64,000 nt of DNA from Actinomycetospora lemnae (GTDB lineage: Bacteria; Actinomycetota; Actinomycetes; Mycobacteriales; Pseudonocardiaceae): the NCBI RefSeq assembly GCF_028737315.1, contig NZ_JAQZAO010000001.1, forward strand, positions 248,001-312,000, written 5' to 3'. A program made the position numbers and the translations under genes. How positions within the stretch are numbered: the first letter of the stretch is position 1; each line of letters begins with the position of its first letter. This document shows, piece after piece, positions 50,393 through 58,207 of this stretch. A model generated the notes under the pieces. The model did no database searches. It saw nothing but the letters and a program-made list of their open reading frames with translations, and was not told where the DNA came from.

Positions 50393-51733
50393 TCAGGCGG
50401 GTGTCCGCACCGGCGTGCGCGTGCCCGCGCGCCGCACGAGCCGGTCGGCGGCGACGGCGCCGAGGCCGGAGACCAGGGTGATGAGGACGAGGTAGCCCGC
50501 TGCCCCGGCCATGCCCAGCGGCGAGGCGAGCAGCAGCGTCGTGAAGATCGGGGCGAGGGCGCCGCCGACGATCGAGCCGAGCTGGTAGCCGACCGACGCG
50601 CCGCTGTAGCGCACCTCGGTGGGGTAGCACTCCGCAGCGAGCGCGGCCGACGGCCCCCACATCGGTGCCGACGCCCACCGGGCCGCGGCCACGGCGACCG
50701 CGATGAGCAGCAGCGACCCGCTCGCGAGCAACGGCAGGAACAGCGCGGCGACGACGGCCGTGGCGAGGCTGCCGATGACGATCGTGCGCGACAGGCCCCA
50801 GCGGTCGGCGCCCGCCGACACCCACAGGATCAGCGGCACCTCGAGCACCGCGACGACGAGCACGATCGCGATCAGCGGCGCCCGGGGCAGGCCGAGGCTG
50901 CTGGTGCCGTACTGGATGGTGTACGTCGCGGCCATGTAGCCGATGCCCGTGATGCCGGTGAACATCGCGATCCCGCACAGGACCTGCGGGAAGTGGTGGC
51001 GCAGCACCGACGCCAGCGGCAGCGCCATCGACCCGGTGCGCTTCACGGCGACGAACTCCGAGCTCTCCTCGATCCGCAGCCGCACCCACAGCCCGACCAG
51101 CACGAGGACCGCGCTGAGCAGGAACGGGACGCGCCAGCCCCACGACGAGAACGCCTCGGCGGGCATCGACGCCGCGAGCACGAGGAAGATCGCGTTCGAG
51201 GCGATGAGCCCGATCGGCACCCCGAGCTGCGGGAAGCTGCCGTAGAACGCCCGCTTCGACTCCGGCGCGTGCTCCACCGAGATCAGCACCGCGCCGCCCC
51301 ACTCGCCGCCGACCGCGAAACCCTGCACGAGGCGCAGCACGACGAGCAGGACCGGGGCGAGCGCGCCGACCGCGGCGTACGTCGGGAGCAGGCCGATGAG
51401 GGTCGTCGCGACACCCATCGTCACCAGGGTCGTGACGAGGGTGGCCTTGCGCCCGATGCGGTCGCCGAGGTGCCCGAAGACGATGCCGCCGATGGGCCGC
51501 GCGATGAACCCGACCGCGAACGTCGCGAACGCGGCGAGCGTGCCGGTCAGCGAGGAGACCTGCGGGAAGAACTGCGGCGCGAACACCGTCACGGCCGCGA
51601 GGCCGTAGATGTAGAAGTCGTACCACTCGATCGACGTGCCGACGAGGCTCGCGAGCGCGACCTTGCGGACCTCGCGTCCGGAGCGGGCGGTGGGGGCGGG
51701 ATCGGACGGAGTGGCGGTCGGGTCCTCGGCCAT
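50393..51733 (-). CDS. MFS metabolite:H+ symporter (MHS family)
   Basis: 446 residues with 12 hydrophobic segments. The N-terminus GTSIEWYDFYIYGLAAVTVFAPQFFP and the loop GRPIGGIVFGHLGDRIGRKATL-like (here IARPIGGIVFGHLGDRIGRKATL) are hallmarks of the metabolite:H+ symporter family (shikimate/citrate/proline-betaine transporters). RLVQGFAVGGEWGGAVLISVEHAPESKRAFYGSFPQLGVPIG is also typical. It imports a carboxylate. Its neighbours (GntR, IclR, P450) suggest an aromatic or aliphatic acid substrate. The IclR gene lies upstream in the same direction, with 39 bp between them. Confidence 0.93.
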   Translation of the reverse strand: MAEDPTATPSDPAPTARSGREVRKVALASLVGTSIEWYDFYIYGLAAVTVFAPQFFPQVSSLTGTLAAFATFAVGFIARPIGGIVFGHLGDRIGRKATLVTTLVTMGVATTLIGLLPTYAAVGALAPVLLVVLRLVQGFAVGGEWGGAVLISVEHAPESKRAFYGSFPQLGVPIGLIASNAIFLVLAASMPAEAFSSWGWRVPFLLSAVLVLVGLWVRLRIEESSEFVAVKRTGSMALPLASVLRHHFPQVLCGIAMFTGITGIGYMAATYTIQYGTSSLGLPRAPLIAIVLVVAVLEVPLILWVSAGADRWGLSRTIVIGSLATAVVAALFLPLLASGSLLLIAVAVAAARWASAPMWGPSAALAAECYPTEVRYSGASVGYQLGSIVGGALAPIFTTLLLASPLGMAGAAGYLVLITLVSGLGAVAADRLVRRAGTRTPVRTPA

Positions 51734-51772
51734 GGGCGGTCGGTCCTCCGGGAGGCTCGGTGGCGGGGATCG

Positions 51773-52603
51773 TCAGGGCGCCGGCGGCGCGGCCCGGCGG
51801 GGGCGGCGGCCGGCGGCCAGGGCGTGCGAGACGCCGGCGGCGCTGGTGCGCACGAGCGGAGCGAGCACGGAGACCGGCGGGTTGTCGTGGTGCGCGACCA
51901 CCGACAGCGCGGCCACGACCTCGCCCCCGGCGTCGCGGATCGGGGCGGCGACCGAGGTGGCGTCGTCGGTGATCTGGCGCTCGCTGACCGCGTAGCCGCA
52001 GGTCCGGATGGCCGCGAGCATCTCCCGGATCCGCACGGGGTCGGCGAGCGTGTAGGGGGTGTGGCGGGTGAACGGCCCCTCGAGGACGCGCTCGACGACG
52101 TCGGCCGGCGCGTGCGCGAGGAGCACCAGCCCCACGCCCGTCGCCGTCATCGCCCAGCGGCCGCCGACGCGGGTGAGCACGCCGACCGCCCGGGAGCCGG
52201 CGAGGCGCTCGACGAAGACGATCTCGTCGTCCTCGCGCACCGCGAGCTGGACGTTCTCGCGGGTGACCGCGCACAGGTCCTCGAGGTAGGGCAGCGCCCG
52301 CTCGCGCAGCCCCGGGCCGCGCGGCGCCAGCGCGCCGACCTCCCAGAGCCGCAGGCCGATCTGGTAGCGCCCGCCCGCGTCGCGCTCGACCGCGCCCCAG
52401 ACCTCGAGCTCGGTGACGAGCCGGTGCGCGGTGGACAGCGGCACCCCGGAGCGGCGGGAGATCTCGCTGAGGGTCAGCGTCGGGCGGTCGTCCGAGAAGG
52501 CCTCGAGCAGGCGCAGCGCCCGGGCCACGACCGGCCCCGTCGACACTCGTTCCGGGTCCCGCACGGGTCGGGTGGACCGGCCGCGGTCATGGGTGACCGT
52601 CAT
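51773..52603 (-). CDS. IclR family transcriptional regulator
   Basis: 276 residues. The N-terminal HTH (VVARALRLLEAFSDDRPTLTLSEISRRSGVPLSTAHRLVTELEVWGAVER, about 25-75) is followed by an IclR ligand-binding domain (GRYQIGLRLWEVGALA, NVQLAVREDDEIVFVERLAGSRAVGVLTRVGGRWAMTATGVGLVLLAH, TSVAAPIRDAGGEVVAALSVVAHH). The last ~25 residues are a Pro/Arg/Ala tail (RRPRRAAPPAP). It lies between the MHS permease and a P450 gene, so it probably controls one or both with an aromatic acid ligand. Confidence 0.94.
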   Translation of the reverse strand: MTVTHDRGRSTRPVRDPERVSTGPVVARALRLLEAFSDDRPTLTLSEISRRSGVPLSTAHRLVTELEVWGAVERDAGGRYQIGLRLWEVGALAPRGPGLRERALPYLEDLCAVTRENVQLAVREDDEIVFVERLAGSRAVGVLTRVGGRWAMTATGVGLVLLAHAPADVVERVLEGPFTRHTPYTLADPVRIREMLAAIRTCGYAVSERQITDDATSVAAPIRDAGGEVVAALSVVAHHDNPPVSVLAPLVRTSAAGVSHALAAGRRPRRAAPPAP

Positions 52604-52675
52604 GGCTCTCCGTCGGCGTCGGCGACACGGATCGCAGGAGTGTGCGGCGGGTCACGCGCTGTGCCCAACAGAGGT

Positions 52676-52690
52676 TTCCGGATGCCGGAA
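52676..52690. promoter_or_regulatory. IclR-type operator candidate
   Basis: TTCCGGATGCCGGAA: 6-bp arms TTCCGG/CCGGAA around ATG. It lies 73 bp upstream of the IclR start and 20 bp beyond the P450 stop. A related dyad, CTCCCGGATGCCGGGAG, stands at 53942-53958. TTCCG-N5-CGGAA dyads are common for IclR regulators (family knowledge). Confidence 0.6.
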
Positions 52691-52709
52691 GACGAGTGTG
52701 AGGAGGGTG

Positions 52710-53900
52710 TCAGGCCGGGACGAGGCGGACCGGCACGCTCGCGAACCCCCGCAGCCAGTTCGAGAGCCGGGGACGCGACTCCCCCGCGGGCTCGATGCGC
52801 GCGACGCGACGGGCCAGCGCGCCCAGGAGCGCCTCGGCCTCCATGCGGGCGATCACCTGGCCGACGCAGTTGTGCACGCCGGCGCCGAAAGCGGTGTGCC
52901 CTGCGGTGCGCCGGTGCAGGTCGTAGACGTCGGGGGCGTCCCAGCGGCGGGGGTCGCGGTTGGCGGCGCCGAGCATCATGAGCAGCTTCTCGTCGGGGCG
53001 GACCAGGGTCTCGCCGACGACGACCTCGCGCGTCGCCGTCCGCCCGATCACCGGGCTCGGGGTGTGGAAGCGCAGGCCCTCCTCGAACGCCGCCCGCGCG
53101 AGGGTCGGGTCGGCGTGCAGCGCCGCCCACTGCTCGGGGCGGCGGGCGAGCTCGTGCACCACCGCGCCGAGCGCGAGGATCGTCGTGTCGATCCCGGCCG
53201 AGAGGAACGACCGTACGAGCAGCGCGGCGTCGTCGACGGTGATGTCGCCCGTGTCGGCGAAGGCGTAGATGGCCGCGCCGATGCCGTCGTCGGCGAGCGC
53301 CTCGCGGCGGACCTGCCAGGCGACGTACTCGCGCGCCCCGCCCGCCCGGCGCTCCGCCTCGGCGCGCAGGGAGTTGTGCGGCCCCATCGACTCGAAGTTC
53401 AGCGCCGCGTAGGGCAGGAGGTGCTCGCGGCCCTCGGGGGCCATGCCGACCGCGTCGGGCAGCACCGTCATCGGGAAGCGCTCGGCCAGCGCGGCCGCGG
53501 CGTCGACCTCGCCGGCCGCCACCGCGTCGTCGACCACCTCGGCCGCCACCACCGCGAACCGGTCGGCCAGGTCCGCGAGCGCCCGCGGCGCGAGCACCCG
53601 GTTCATCACCCGGCGCGCGGCGGTGTGCGCGGGCGGGTCGGCGTCGAGCAGCACGCTCGGCGGGCGCCAGCCCTCGCCGCGGCGGATGTCGGCCAGCCCG
53701 GTGCCGGCGGTCGAGGTCCAGGTCTCCCAGTCGCGGAAGACCGCCGCCACCTCGGCGTGCCGGCCCGTCGCCCACACCCCGTGCGCGGCCAGGCGCACCA
53801 CCGGCGCGGCCTCACGGACGGCGGTGTCGGCGGGGACCGGGTCGGCGAGGACGTCGAGGGCGAACGGGTCGACGTCGAGCTCCACCACCGTGTCGGTCAC
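52710..53900 (-). CDS. Cytochrome P450 (CYP199-like)
   Basis: 396 residues. The haem ligand Cys345 lies in FGAGVHNCVGQVIARMEAEALLGAL; the I-helix motif is FLSAGIDTT, and the ExxR motif is EEGLRF. The N-terminus (DPFALDVLADPVPADTAVREAAPVVRLAAHGVWATGRHAEVAAVFRDWETW) and GLADIRRGEGWRPPSVLL strongly recall CYP199A enzymes, which O-demethylate or hydroxylate para-substituted benzoates. No ferredoxin or reductase gene adjoins, so redox partners are elsewhere. The GTG start is at 53900. Confidence 0.93.
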   Translation of the reverse strand: MTDTVVELDVDPFALDVLADPVPADTAVREAAPVVRLAAHGVWATGRHAEVAAVFRDWETWTSTAGTGLADIRRGEGWRPPSVLLDADPPAHTAARRVMNRVLAPRALADLADRFAVVAAEVVDDAVAAGEVDAAAALAERFPMTVLPDAVGMAPEGREHLLPYAALNFESMGPHNSLRAEAERRAGGAREYVAWQVRREALADDGIGAAIYAFADTGDITVDDAALLVRSFLSAGIDTTILALGAVVHELARRPEQWAALHADPTLARAAFEEGLRFHTPSPVIGRTATREVVVGETLVRPDEKLLMMLGAANRDPRRWDAPDVYDLHRRTAGHTAFGAGVHNCVGQVIARMEAEALLGALARRVARIEPAGESRPRLSNWLRGFASVPVRLVPA

Positions 53901-53941
53901 GGGCCCATCGGAGCACCGCGTCGCGGGTCGTGGGCACCCCG

Positions 53942-53958
53942 CTCCCGGATGCCGGGAG
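53942..53958. promoter_or_regulatory. Dyad between the P450 start and the PucR gene
   Basis: CTCCCGGATGCCGGGAG, 7-bp arms around ATG, directly upstream of the P450 start (53900) and 3 bp before the PucR gene end (53961). It shares CCGGATGCCGG with the IclR-proximal site at 52676-52690. It may be an operator of the IclR protein for the P450, or a terminator hairpin of the PucR gene. Confidence 0.5.
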
Positions 53959-53960
53959 GG

Positions 53961-55190
53961 CTACCCGTCGTCGTCCGGGGCGGCCAGCGCGAGGCCCAGG
54001 AGCAGGCGGTCGCGGGCGTCGGCGAGGCGGCGGCCCGTGAGCGCCTCGAGGCGCGCGAGCCGGTACATGACGGTGTTGCGGTGGCAGTAGAGCGCGCCCG
54101 CGGCGTGGGACGGCGAGCCGTCGGCGTCGAGCACCGCGCGCAGGGTCGCGAGCAGCACGGCGCGCTCGGCCGGGGGCACGTCGAGCAGGTCGCCGAGCGC
54201 GGCGCGGCGCAGGCGCGGCACGAGGTCGGGCGCCTCGGCGAGCAGCGCCTCGGGCAGCCGGTCGTCGAGGTCCGCGACGGCCCCGGCGCCCGCCGGCAGC
54301 GTCCGCGCGGCCAGGCGCGCCCAGCGGTGCGCGACGTCGAGCCGCCCGAGGCCCGCCACCGGCGGCGACACCCCCACCGGCCCCAGCGCGCGGGGCCGCA
54401 GGGCGTCGGCGACGGTGGTGGTGGTGGCGGCGGCGGCGGTGGTGGTCCCGGCGTCGTCGTCCTGCGGGATCACGACGCCCACGACCTCCGCCGAGCGCAC
54501 GTGCCACACCGACGTCGCGCACCCGGCGAGCGCCTCCGCCGCCCCGGGCAGCGGGTCGCCCTCGGCGTCGCCGACCGGGGCGACCACGCACAGCACCGCG
54601 GCGTCCTCGTCGACGCCGAACAGGCGCGCGGCGTCCCGGGCCCACGCGGGCTCGTGGCCGCGCCCGGCGAGCAGGCCCTCGATCACCGCCCAGCGCCGGC
54701 CCAGCTCCAGGCCGCGCAGCCGCGTCTCCTCGCGCCGGTAGGCGTCGACGAGCCGGTCGGAGCTCGCGTCGAGTATGCGCCACACGTCGTCGGCGACGAC
54801 GAGCAGCGCGGCGTCGTGCTCGCCGCCGAAACGTTCGCGGGACACGGCGCGCATCCGCTCCCACACCAGCCGCCCGCACTGGCGGTAGGCGCGCAGCACG
54901 ACCTCGAGCGGCACCCCCTGACGCGCGCGTCGCCGGCCGGTGTCGACGGTCAGCGCGGCGGCGTCGACGTCGGGCGGCAGGTCACCGGCGAGCTGGGTGA
55001 GCAGGCGCTCCAGGCTCGCCCGGCAGGTGGCGCGCAGGTCGTCGCGCACCGGCACCCCGAGCGCGCCGTAGACGTCCTCGCGCTCGAGGATGCGCGCGGT
55101 GAGGCAGTCGGCGATCTCGTCGACCTCCTCGCGCAGGGCGCGGCACAGCACCGTCAGCGAGTCCCGGGCCGTCCCGGCGCGCGCCACCAT
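53961..55190 (-). CDS. PucR/CdaR-type transcriptional regulator
   Basis: 409 residues (ATG 55190) or 435 with GTG 55268. The shorter start is preferred because the longer would overlap the upstream gene by 40 bp. The N-terminal part is an all-helical sensor region (RVRDDLRATCRASLERLLTQLAGDLPPDVD). The C-terminal PucR HTH domain (about residues 340-400) contains LLATLRAVLDADGSPSHAAGALYCHRNTVMYRLARLEALTGRRLADARDRLLLGLAL, the diagnostic pattern with CHRNTVxYRL. A Thr/Ala homopolymer tract (GTTTAAAATTTT-like) is encoded by GGT/GGC repeats (54415-54440). It may control the nearby P450 or the small gene upstream. Confidence 0.9.
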   Translation of the reverse strand: MVARAGTARDSLTVLCRALREEVDEIADCLTARILEREDVYGALGVPVRDDLRATCRASLERLLTQLAGDLPPDVDAAALTVDTGRRRARQGVPLEVVLRAYRQCGRLVWERMRAVSRERFGGEHDAALLVVADDVWRILDASSDRLVDAYRREETRLRGLELGRRWAVIEGLLAGRGHEPAWARDAARLFGVDEDAAVLCVVAPVGDAEGDPLPGAAEALAGCATSVWHVRSAEVVGVVIPQDDDAGTTTAAAATTTTVADALRPRALGPVGVSPPVAGLGRLDVAHRWARLAARTLPAGAGAVADLDDRLPEALLAEAPDLVPRLRRAALGDLLDVPPAERAVLLATLRAVLDADGSPSHAAGALYCHRNTVMYRLARLEALTGRRLADARDRLLLGLALAAPDDDG

Positions 55191-55228
55191 CGGGGAAGCA
55201 TCCCCCGCGGCGGCCCGTGCGGTCCACG

Positions 55229-55555
55229 TCACACGGTCGTCGGCGCCTCGGGTGCCTTCCCCCGCCACACCAGCGACCGGGCGTCGAGGTCGCGGACCAG
55301 CGCGGCGCCCTCGGCGAGCATCCGCTCCCCCTGCGCCACGGCGTGGGCGAGTCGGTCGTCGTCGAGCTGCCGGTACGCGGCGCCGCGGCGGCGGTCGAGG
55401 GCGTCGTACCAGCGCCCACCGACCGCGTCGTCGAGCAGCACGCGGCCGAAGCAGTGGCCGTGGCGGATCACCCAGTGCTCGCGCGCGGCCGCGGCGGGGA
55501 GCTCCCGGTCGACGAGCTCGCGGTAGCGGGCCAGGAGGGCATCACGGTCGGCCAT
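55229..55555 (-). CDS. Conserved hypothetical protein (108 aa)
   Basis: MADRDALLARYRELVDRELPAAAAREHWVIRHGHCFGRVLLDDAVGGRWYDALDRRRGAAYRQLDDDRLAHAVAQGERMLAEGAALVRDLDARSLVWRGKAP. It has a conserved-looking His/Cys/Phe stretch (RHGHCFGRVLLDDAVGGRWYD), but I know no function. The ATG at 55555 starts the conserved part; an upstream continuation of the frame has no conserved sequence. It lies 38 bp upstream of the PucR gene in the same direction. Confidence 0.65.
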   Translation of the reverse strand: MADRDALLARYRELVDRELPAAAAREHWVIRHGHCFGRVLLDDAVGGRWYDALDRRRGAAYRQLDDDRLAHAVAQGERMLAEGAALVRDLDARSLVWRGKAPEAPTTV

Positions 55556-55625
55556 GCCCGCGGCTACCCACGCACGCATCCCCAGCGACCGGCGTACGCC
55601 GCGCACCGTTCGGGCACGCTCCCGG

Positions 55626-55880
55626 ATGACCGCCACGAACGTCGCGACGCCCACGACATCGCCCGCCCCGCCGCGACCGGCGCTGTCGGTCCCCCTGCCG
55701 TGGTTGGGCACCATCGAGCTCTCGCGGGCCCAGCTCGTCTACGTCGGCGGGATCGCCGGGCTCACCGTGGCCGGCCTGCTCGAGTGGCCGATCGCCCTGG
55801 TCATCGCCGGCGGCAGCGTGCTGACCTCGGACCCCGGCAGCCGGACCGGGCGCGACGTCGGCGGCGCGATGGCCGTCTGA
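55626..55880 (+). CDS. Small membrane protein (84 aa)
   Basis: MTATNVATPTTSPAPPRPALSVPLPWLGTIELSRAQLVYVGGIAGLTVAGLLEWPIALVIAGGSVLTSDPGSRTGRDVGGAMAV. There are one or two hydrophobic segments (LVYVGGIAGLTVAGLLEWPIALVIAGGSVL). The N-terminal ~20 residues are Thr/Pro-rich. No family is recognised. The start ATG at 55626 has a weak ribosome-binding site. It is convergent with the coiled-coil operon (54 bp apart). Confidence 0.5.
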   Translation: MTATNVATPTTSPAPPRPALSVPLPWLGTIELSRAQLVYVGGIAGLTVAGLLEWPIALVIAGGSVLTSDPGSRTGRDVGGAMAV

Positions 55881-55933
55881 CGCGACCGGGAGGGGCCCCG
55901 TGCGGGCACCCCTCCCGGCCTCCGTCAGCGCGC

Positions 55934-56548
55934 TCAGCGCCGGCGGCGTGCCTCGTCGGCGGCCTCGGCGAGCTCGAGGGCCTCGGCCTTCTTCTCGGCC
56001 GCCTCGCGCTCGGCGGCCACGGCCTCGGACTCCTCCTGGACCCGGGTCCGCCGGGCCTCGTGAGCGTGGTCGTCGATCTGCTCGTGCGCCTTCGCGCGGT
56101 CGCGCTCGGCCTGCTCCTTGCGCTGCTGCTCGCGCTGCTCGGCCTTCTCGGCCCGCTGGCGGCGCTCCTCCTCGAGGCGCTGCTTCTGCTCCTCGGCCTG
56201 CTGCCGCGTCCGCTCGCGCTGCTGCTGGTCCTGCTCGCGGCGCTGCGCCAGCCGGTCGTCGGCGACCTCGCGGCGGGCGTCGGCGGCCTCCTCGCGCTCC
56301 GCGGCCTCGCCGCGCTGCCGGACGCGCGCCTCCTTCACCCGGCCCTGCGCGCTCATCTCGGGGTCGCCGAGCACCGTGCCCAGGATCCCGCGCACGGTGG
56401 CCTCGACGCTGTCGAACGCCAGGGACGGACCCCACTCCTTGTTGCCGCCGTTGCCGGTGACCTGGGCCAGCAGGTCGACGGGCACGCGGGCCACGCCGAA
56501 CCCGACCGACACGAGGGTGCGCGGCACCGCGGCCACGGGGTTGCTCAT
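55934..56548 (-). CDS. Coiled-coil protein 2 of the charged-repeat pair
   Basis: 204 residues. The first ~60 (MSNPVAAVPRTLVSVGFGVARVPVDLLAQVTGNGGNKEWGPSLAFDSVEATVRGILGTVLGD) resemble a short membrane-associated or CsbD-like head; the remaining ~140 are an uninterrupted Glu/Arg/Gln/Ala coiled coil (REEAADARREVADDRLAQRREQDQQQRERTRQQ...). The ATG follows GGAGGAGAACCG and overlaps the upstream gene stop (ATGA). No catalytic motif is present. It may form filament-like rods with its partner; the function is unknown. Confidence 0.8.
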   Translation of the reverse strand: MSNPVAAVPRTLVSVGFGVARVPVDLLAQVTGNGGNKEWGPSLAFDSVEATVRGILGTVLGDPEMSAQGRVKEARVRQRGEAAEREEAADARREVADDRLAQRREQDQQQRERTRQQAEEQKQRLEEERRQRAEKAEQREQQRKEQAERDRAKAHEQIDDHAHEARRTRVQEESEAVAAEREAAEKKAEALELAEAADEARRRR

Positions 56549-57054
56549 CGGTTCTCCTCCACGCTCTCGATCACCTCGGCGTCGCGGCGCGCCTGCTCCG
56601 CGCGGACCTCCTCGTCCTGCGCGCGCTCCTCGGCGGCGGCGCGCTCGCGCACCGCGTCCACCTCGTCGCGGCGCAGCTCCTGCTCGCGGGACTGCGCGAC
56701 CTGCTCGGTGGCCTGCCGGCGGGTCGCGGTCTCCTGCGCGGCCCGCTGCTGCTCGGCGGAGCGGTCCTGCTCGGCGCGCTCCTCGCGGGCCGCCGCGGCG
56801 TCCTCGGTCGCGAGGCGCTCGCGCTCGACCCGCAGCTCCTCCTCCTTGGCGCGGGCCTCGGCCTCCTCGCGCTTCTGCTCGGCGAACTCGTCGGCCCGCT
56901 TGGCCTCCTTCGCGGCGTCCGCCTTCTCCTGCTGCAGCTCGCCCTCGGCGCGCAGGTCCTGGTTGTCGGTGACCGCGCCGGCAGCCTGCTTGACGGCGCC
57001 GGCGATCCGCTGACCCGCGCGGGTGGCCTTGCTGGACTCACCGGGGTCGGCCAT
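56545..57054 (-). CDS. Coiled-coil protein 1 of the charged-repeat pair
   Basis: 169 residues. The N-terminal 45 (ATRAGQRIAGAVKQAAGAVTDNQDLRAEGELQQEKADAAKEAKRA) resemble a CsbD-type stress-protein head; the rest is a charged coiled coil (EFAEQKREEAEARAKEEELRVERERLATEDAAAAREERAEQDRSAEQQ...). A strong ribosome-binding site (GAGGAGGAG) precedes the ATG. The 3' end overlaps coiled-coil protein 2, so expression is stoichiometric. It is a possible stress-related or surface/cytoskeletal pair. Confidence 0.8.
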   Translation of the reverse strand: MADPGESSKATRAGQRIAGAVKQAAGAVTDNQDLRAEGELQQEKADAAKEAKRADEFAEQKREEAEARAKEEELRVERERLATEDAAAAREERAEQDRSAEQQRAAQETATRRQATEQVAQSREQELRRDEVDAVRERAAAEERAQDEEVRAEQARRDAEVIESVEENR

Positions 57055-57146
57055 GGGCTCCTCCTCGTACGGCGTCTGTCCGCCTGGAGCCCCCTGGTAC
57101 CCGCTGGGCCGACCGTTCGATCACCGACGACCGGGCGGACGGCCCG

Positions 57147-58184
57147 CTACCCGCCCAGCTCTGCCCGCAGCCGCCCGGCCCCCGCCGCCAGGGCGCGCAT
57201 CTTGCCCTCGGCCACGTCGCGCGGCAGGTACTTCAGCCCGCAGTCGGGCGCGAGCACGAGCTGCTCGGGTGGGAGCAGGTCGAACGCCCGGCGCGCCCGA
57301 TCGGCGACGACGTCCGGGCTCTCCACCGTCTCGTCGGACAGGTCGAGGACGCCGAGGATGATCGTCTTGTCGGTGAGGTCGGTGAGCACGCCCAGGTCGA
57401 GGCCGGACTGCGCGGTCTCGATGGAGATCTGGTCGACGGGGCTGCCCGCCAGCTCGGGCAGGAACGAGTAGCCCTCGGGGCGCTCGTGGATGATCGCCGC
57501 GTAGCCGAAGCAGATGTGCACCGCCGTGGTCCCCGTGACGCCGTCGAGGGCGGCGTTCAGGGCCTCGAGCCCGTACGCGCGGGCGGCGTCGGGCCGGGCC
57601 TGCATGTAGGGCTCGTCGATCTGCACGACGTCGGCGCCCGCCGCGAACAGGTCCCGCACCTCGGCGTTCACCACCGCCGCGTACGCCATCGCCGCCGCCT
57701 CCGGGTCGCCGTAGTGGTCGTCCTGGGCCTGCTGCGACATCGTGAACGGCCCCGGCACGGTCATCTTGATCGTGCGGTCGGTGGCCGCGCGCAGGAAGCG
57801 CAGGTCGTCGACCTCCACCGGCGCCGGCCGCGCGATCGGCCCGGTGATGCGCGGGACCGGGTTCGGGTGCCCGCTGCGGTCGAGCGCGCTGCCCGGGTTG
57901 TCGACGTCGACGCCGTCGAGCGCGGTCGCGAAGTGGTTCGAGTAGCTCTCCCGCCGGATCTCGCCGTCGGTGACGATGTCGAGCCCGGCGTCCTCCTGCG
58001 CCTTGATCGCCAGCAGCGTGGCGTCGTCCTGCGCCTGCGCGAGGAACTCGGGCGCCACGCGCCAGAGCTCCTTCGCGCGCACCCGCGGCGGGAACCGGCC
58101 GGCGAGCTTGCCGCGGTCGATGAGCCAGTCGGGCTGGGCGTAGCTGCCGACCAGTGACGTGGGCAGCAGGGGCAGGGACGGCAC
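57147..58184 (-). CDS. Cobalamin-independent methionine-synthase-like protein (MetE C-terminal/core type)
   Basis: 345 residues, only the catalytic half of MetE. Zn ligands are readable: His223 and Cys225 (VHICFGY), Cys315 (APDCGLKY), and Glu in ISIETAQSG. Other features are LPTSLVGSYAQPDWLIDRGKLAGRFPPRV at the start, VPGPFTMSQQAQ, DVVQIDEPYMQARPDAA and TDKTIILGVLDLSDETVESPDVVADR. Short MetE-like proteins include methylcobalamin-free methionine synthases, epoxyalkane:CoM transferases and other methyl/alkyl transferases. Its position at the head of an aromatic-cleavage cluster suggests an alkyl/methyl transfer role, such as O-demethylation. GAGGAG stands 7-12 bp upstream of the GTG at 58184. 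Confidence 0.88.
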   Translation of the reverse strand: MPSLPLLPTSLVGSYAQPDWLIDRGKLAGRFPPRVRAKELWRVAPEFLAQAQDDATLLAIKAQEDAGLDIVTDGEIRRESYSNHFATALDGVDVDNPGSALDRSGHPNPVPRITGPIARPAPVEVDDLRFLRAATDRTIKMTVPGPFTMSQQAQDDHYGDPEAAAMAYAAVVNAEVRDLFAAGADVVQIDEPYMQARPDAARAYGLEALNAALDGVTGTTAVHICFGYAAIIHERPEGYSFLPELAGSPVDQISIETAQSGLDLGVLTDLTDKTIILGVLDLSDETVESPDVVADRARRAFDLLPPEQLVLAPDCGLKYLPRDVAEGKMRALAAGAGRLRAELGG

Positions 58185-58207
58185 GGCGGCTCCTCGGGTC
58201 GGGACGG

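Noticed and set aside
54415-54440. GGT/GGC triplet run inside the PucR gene
   Set aside because: Stays in frame as a Thr/Ala linker; looks like a harmless flexible insert rather than a functional repeat.
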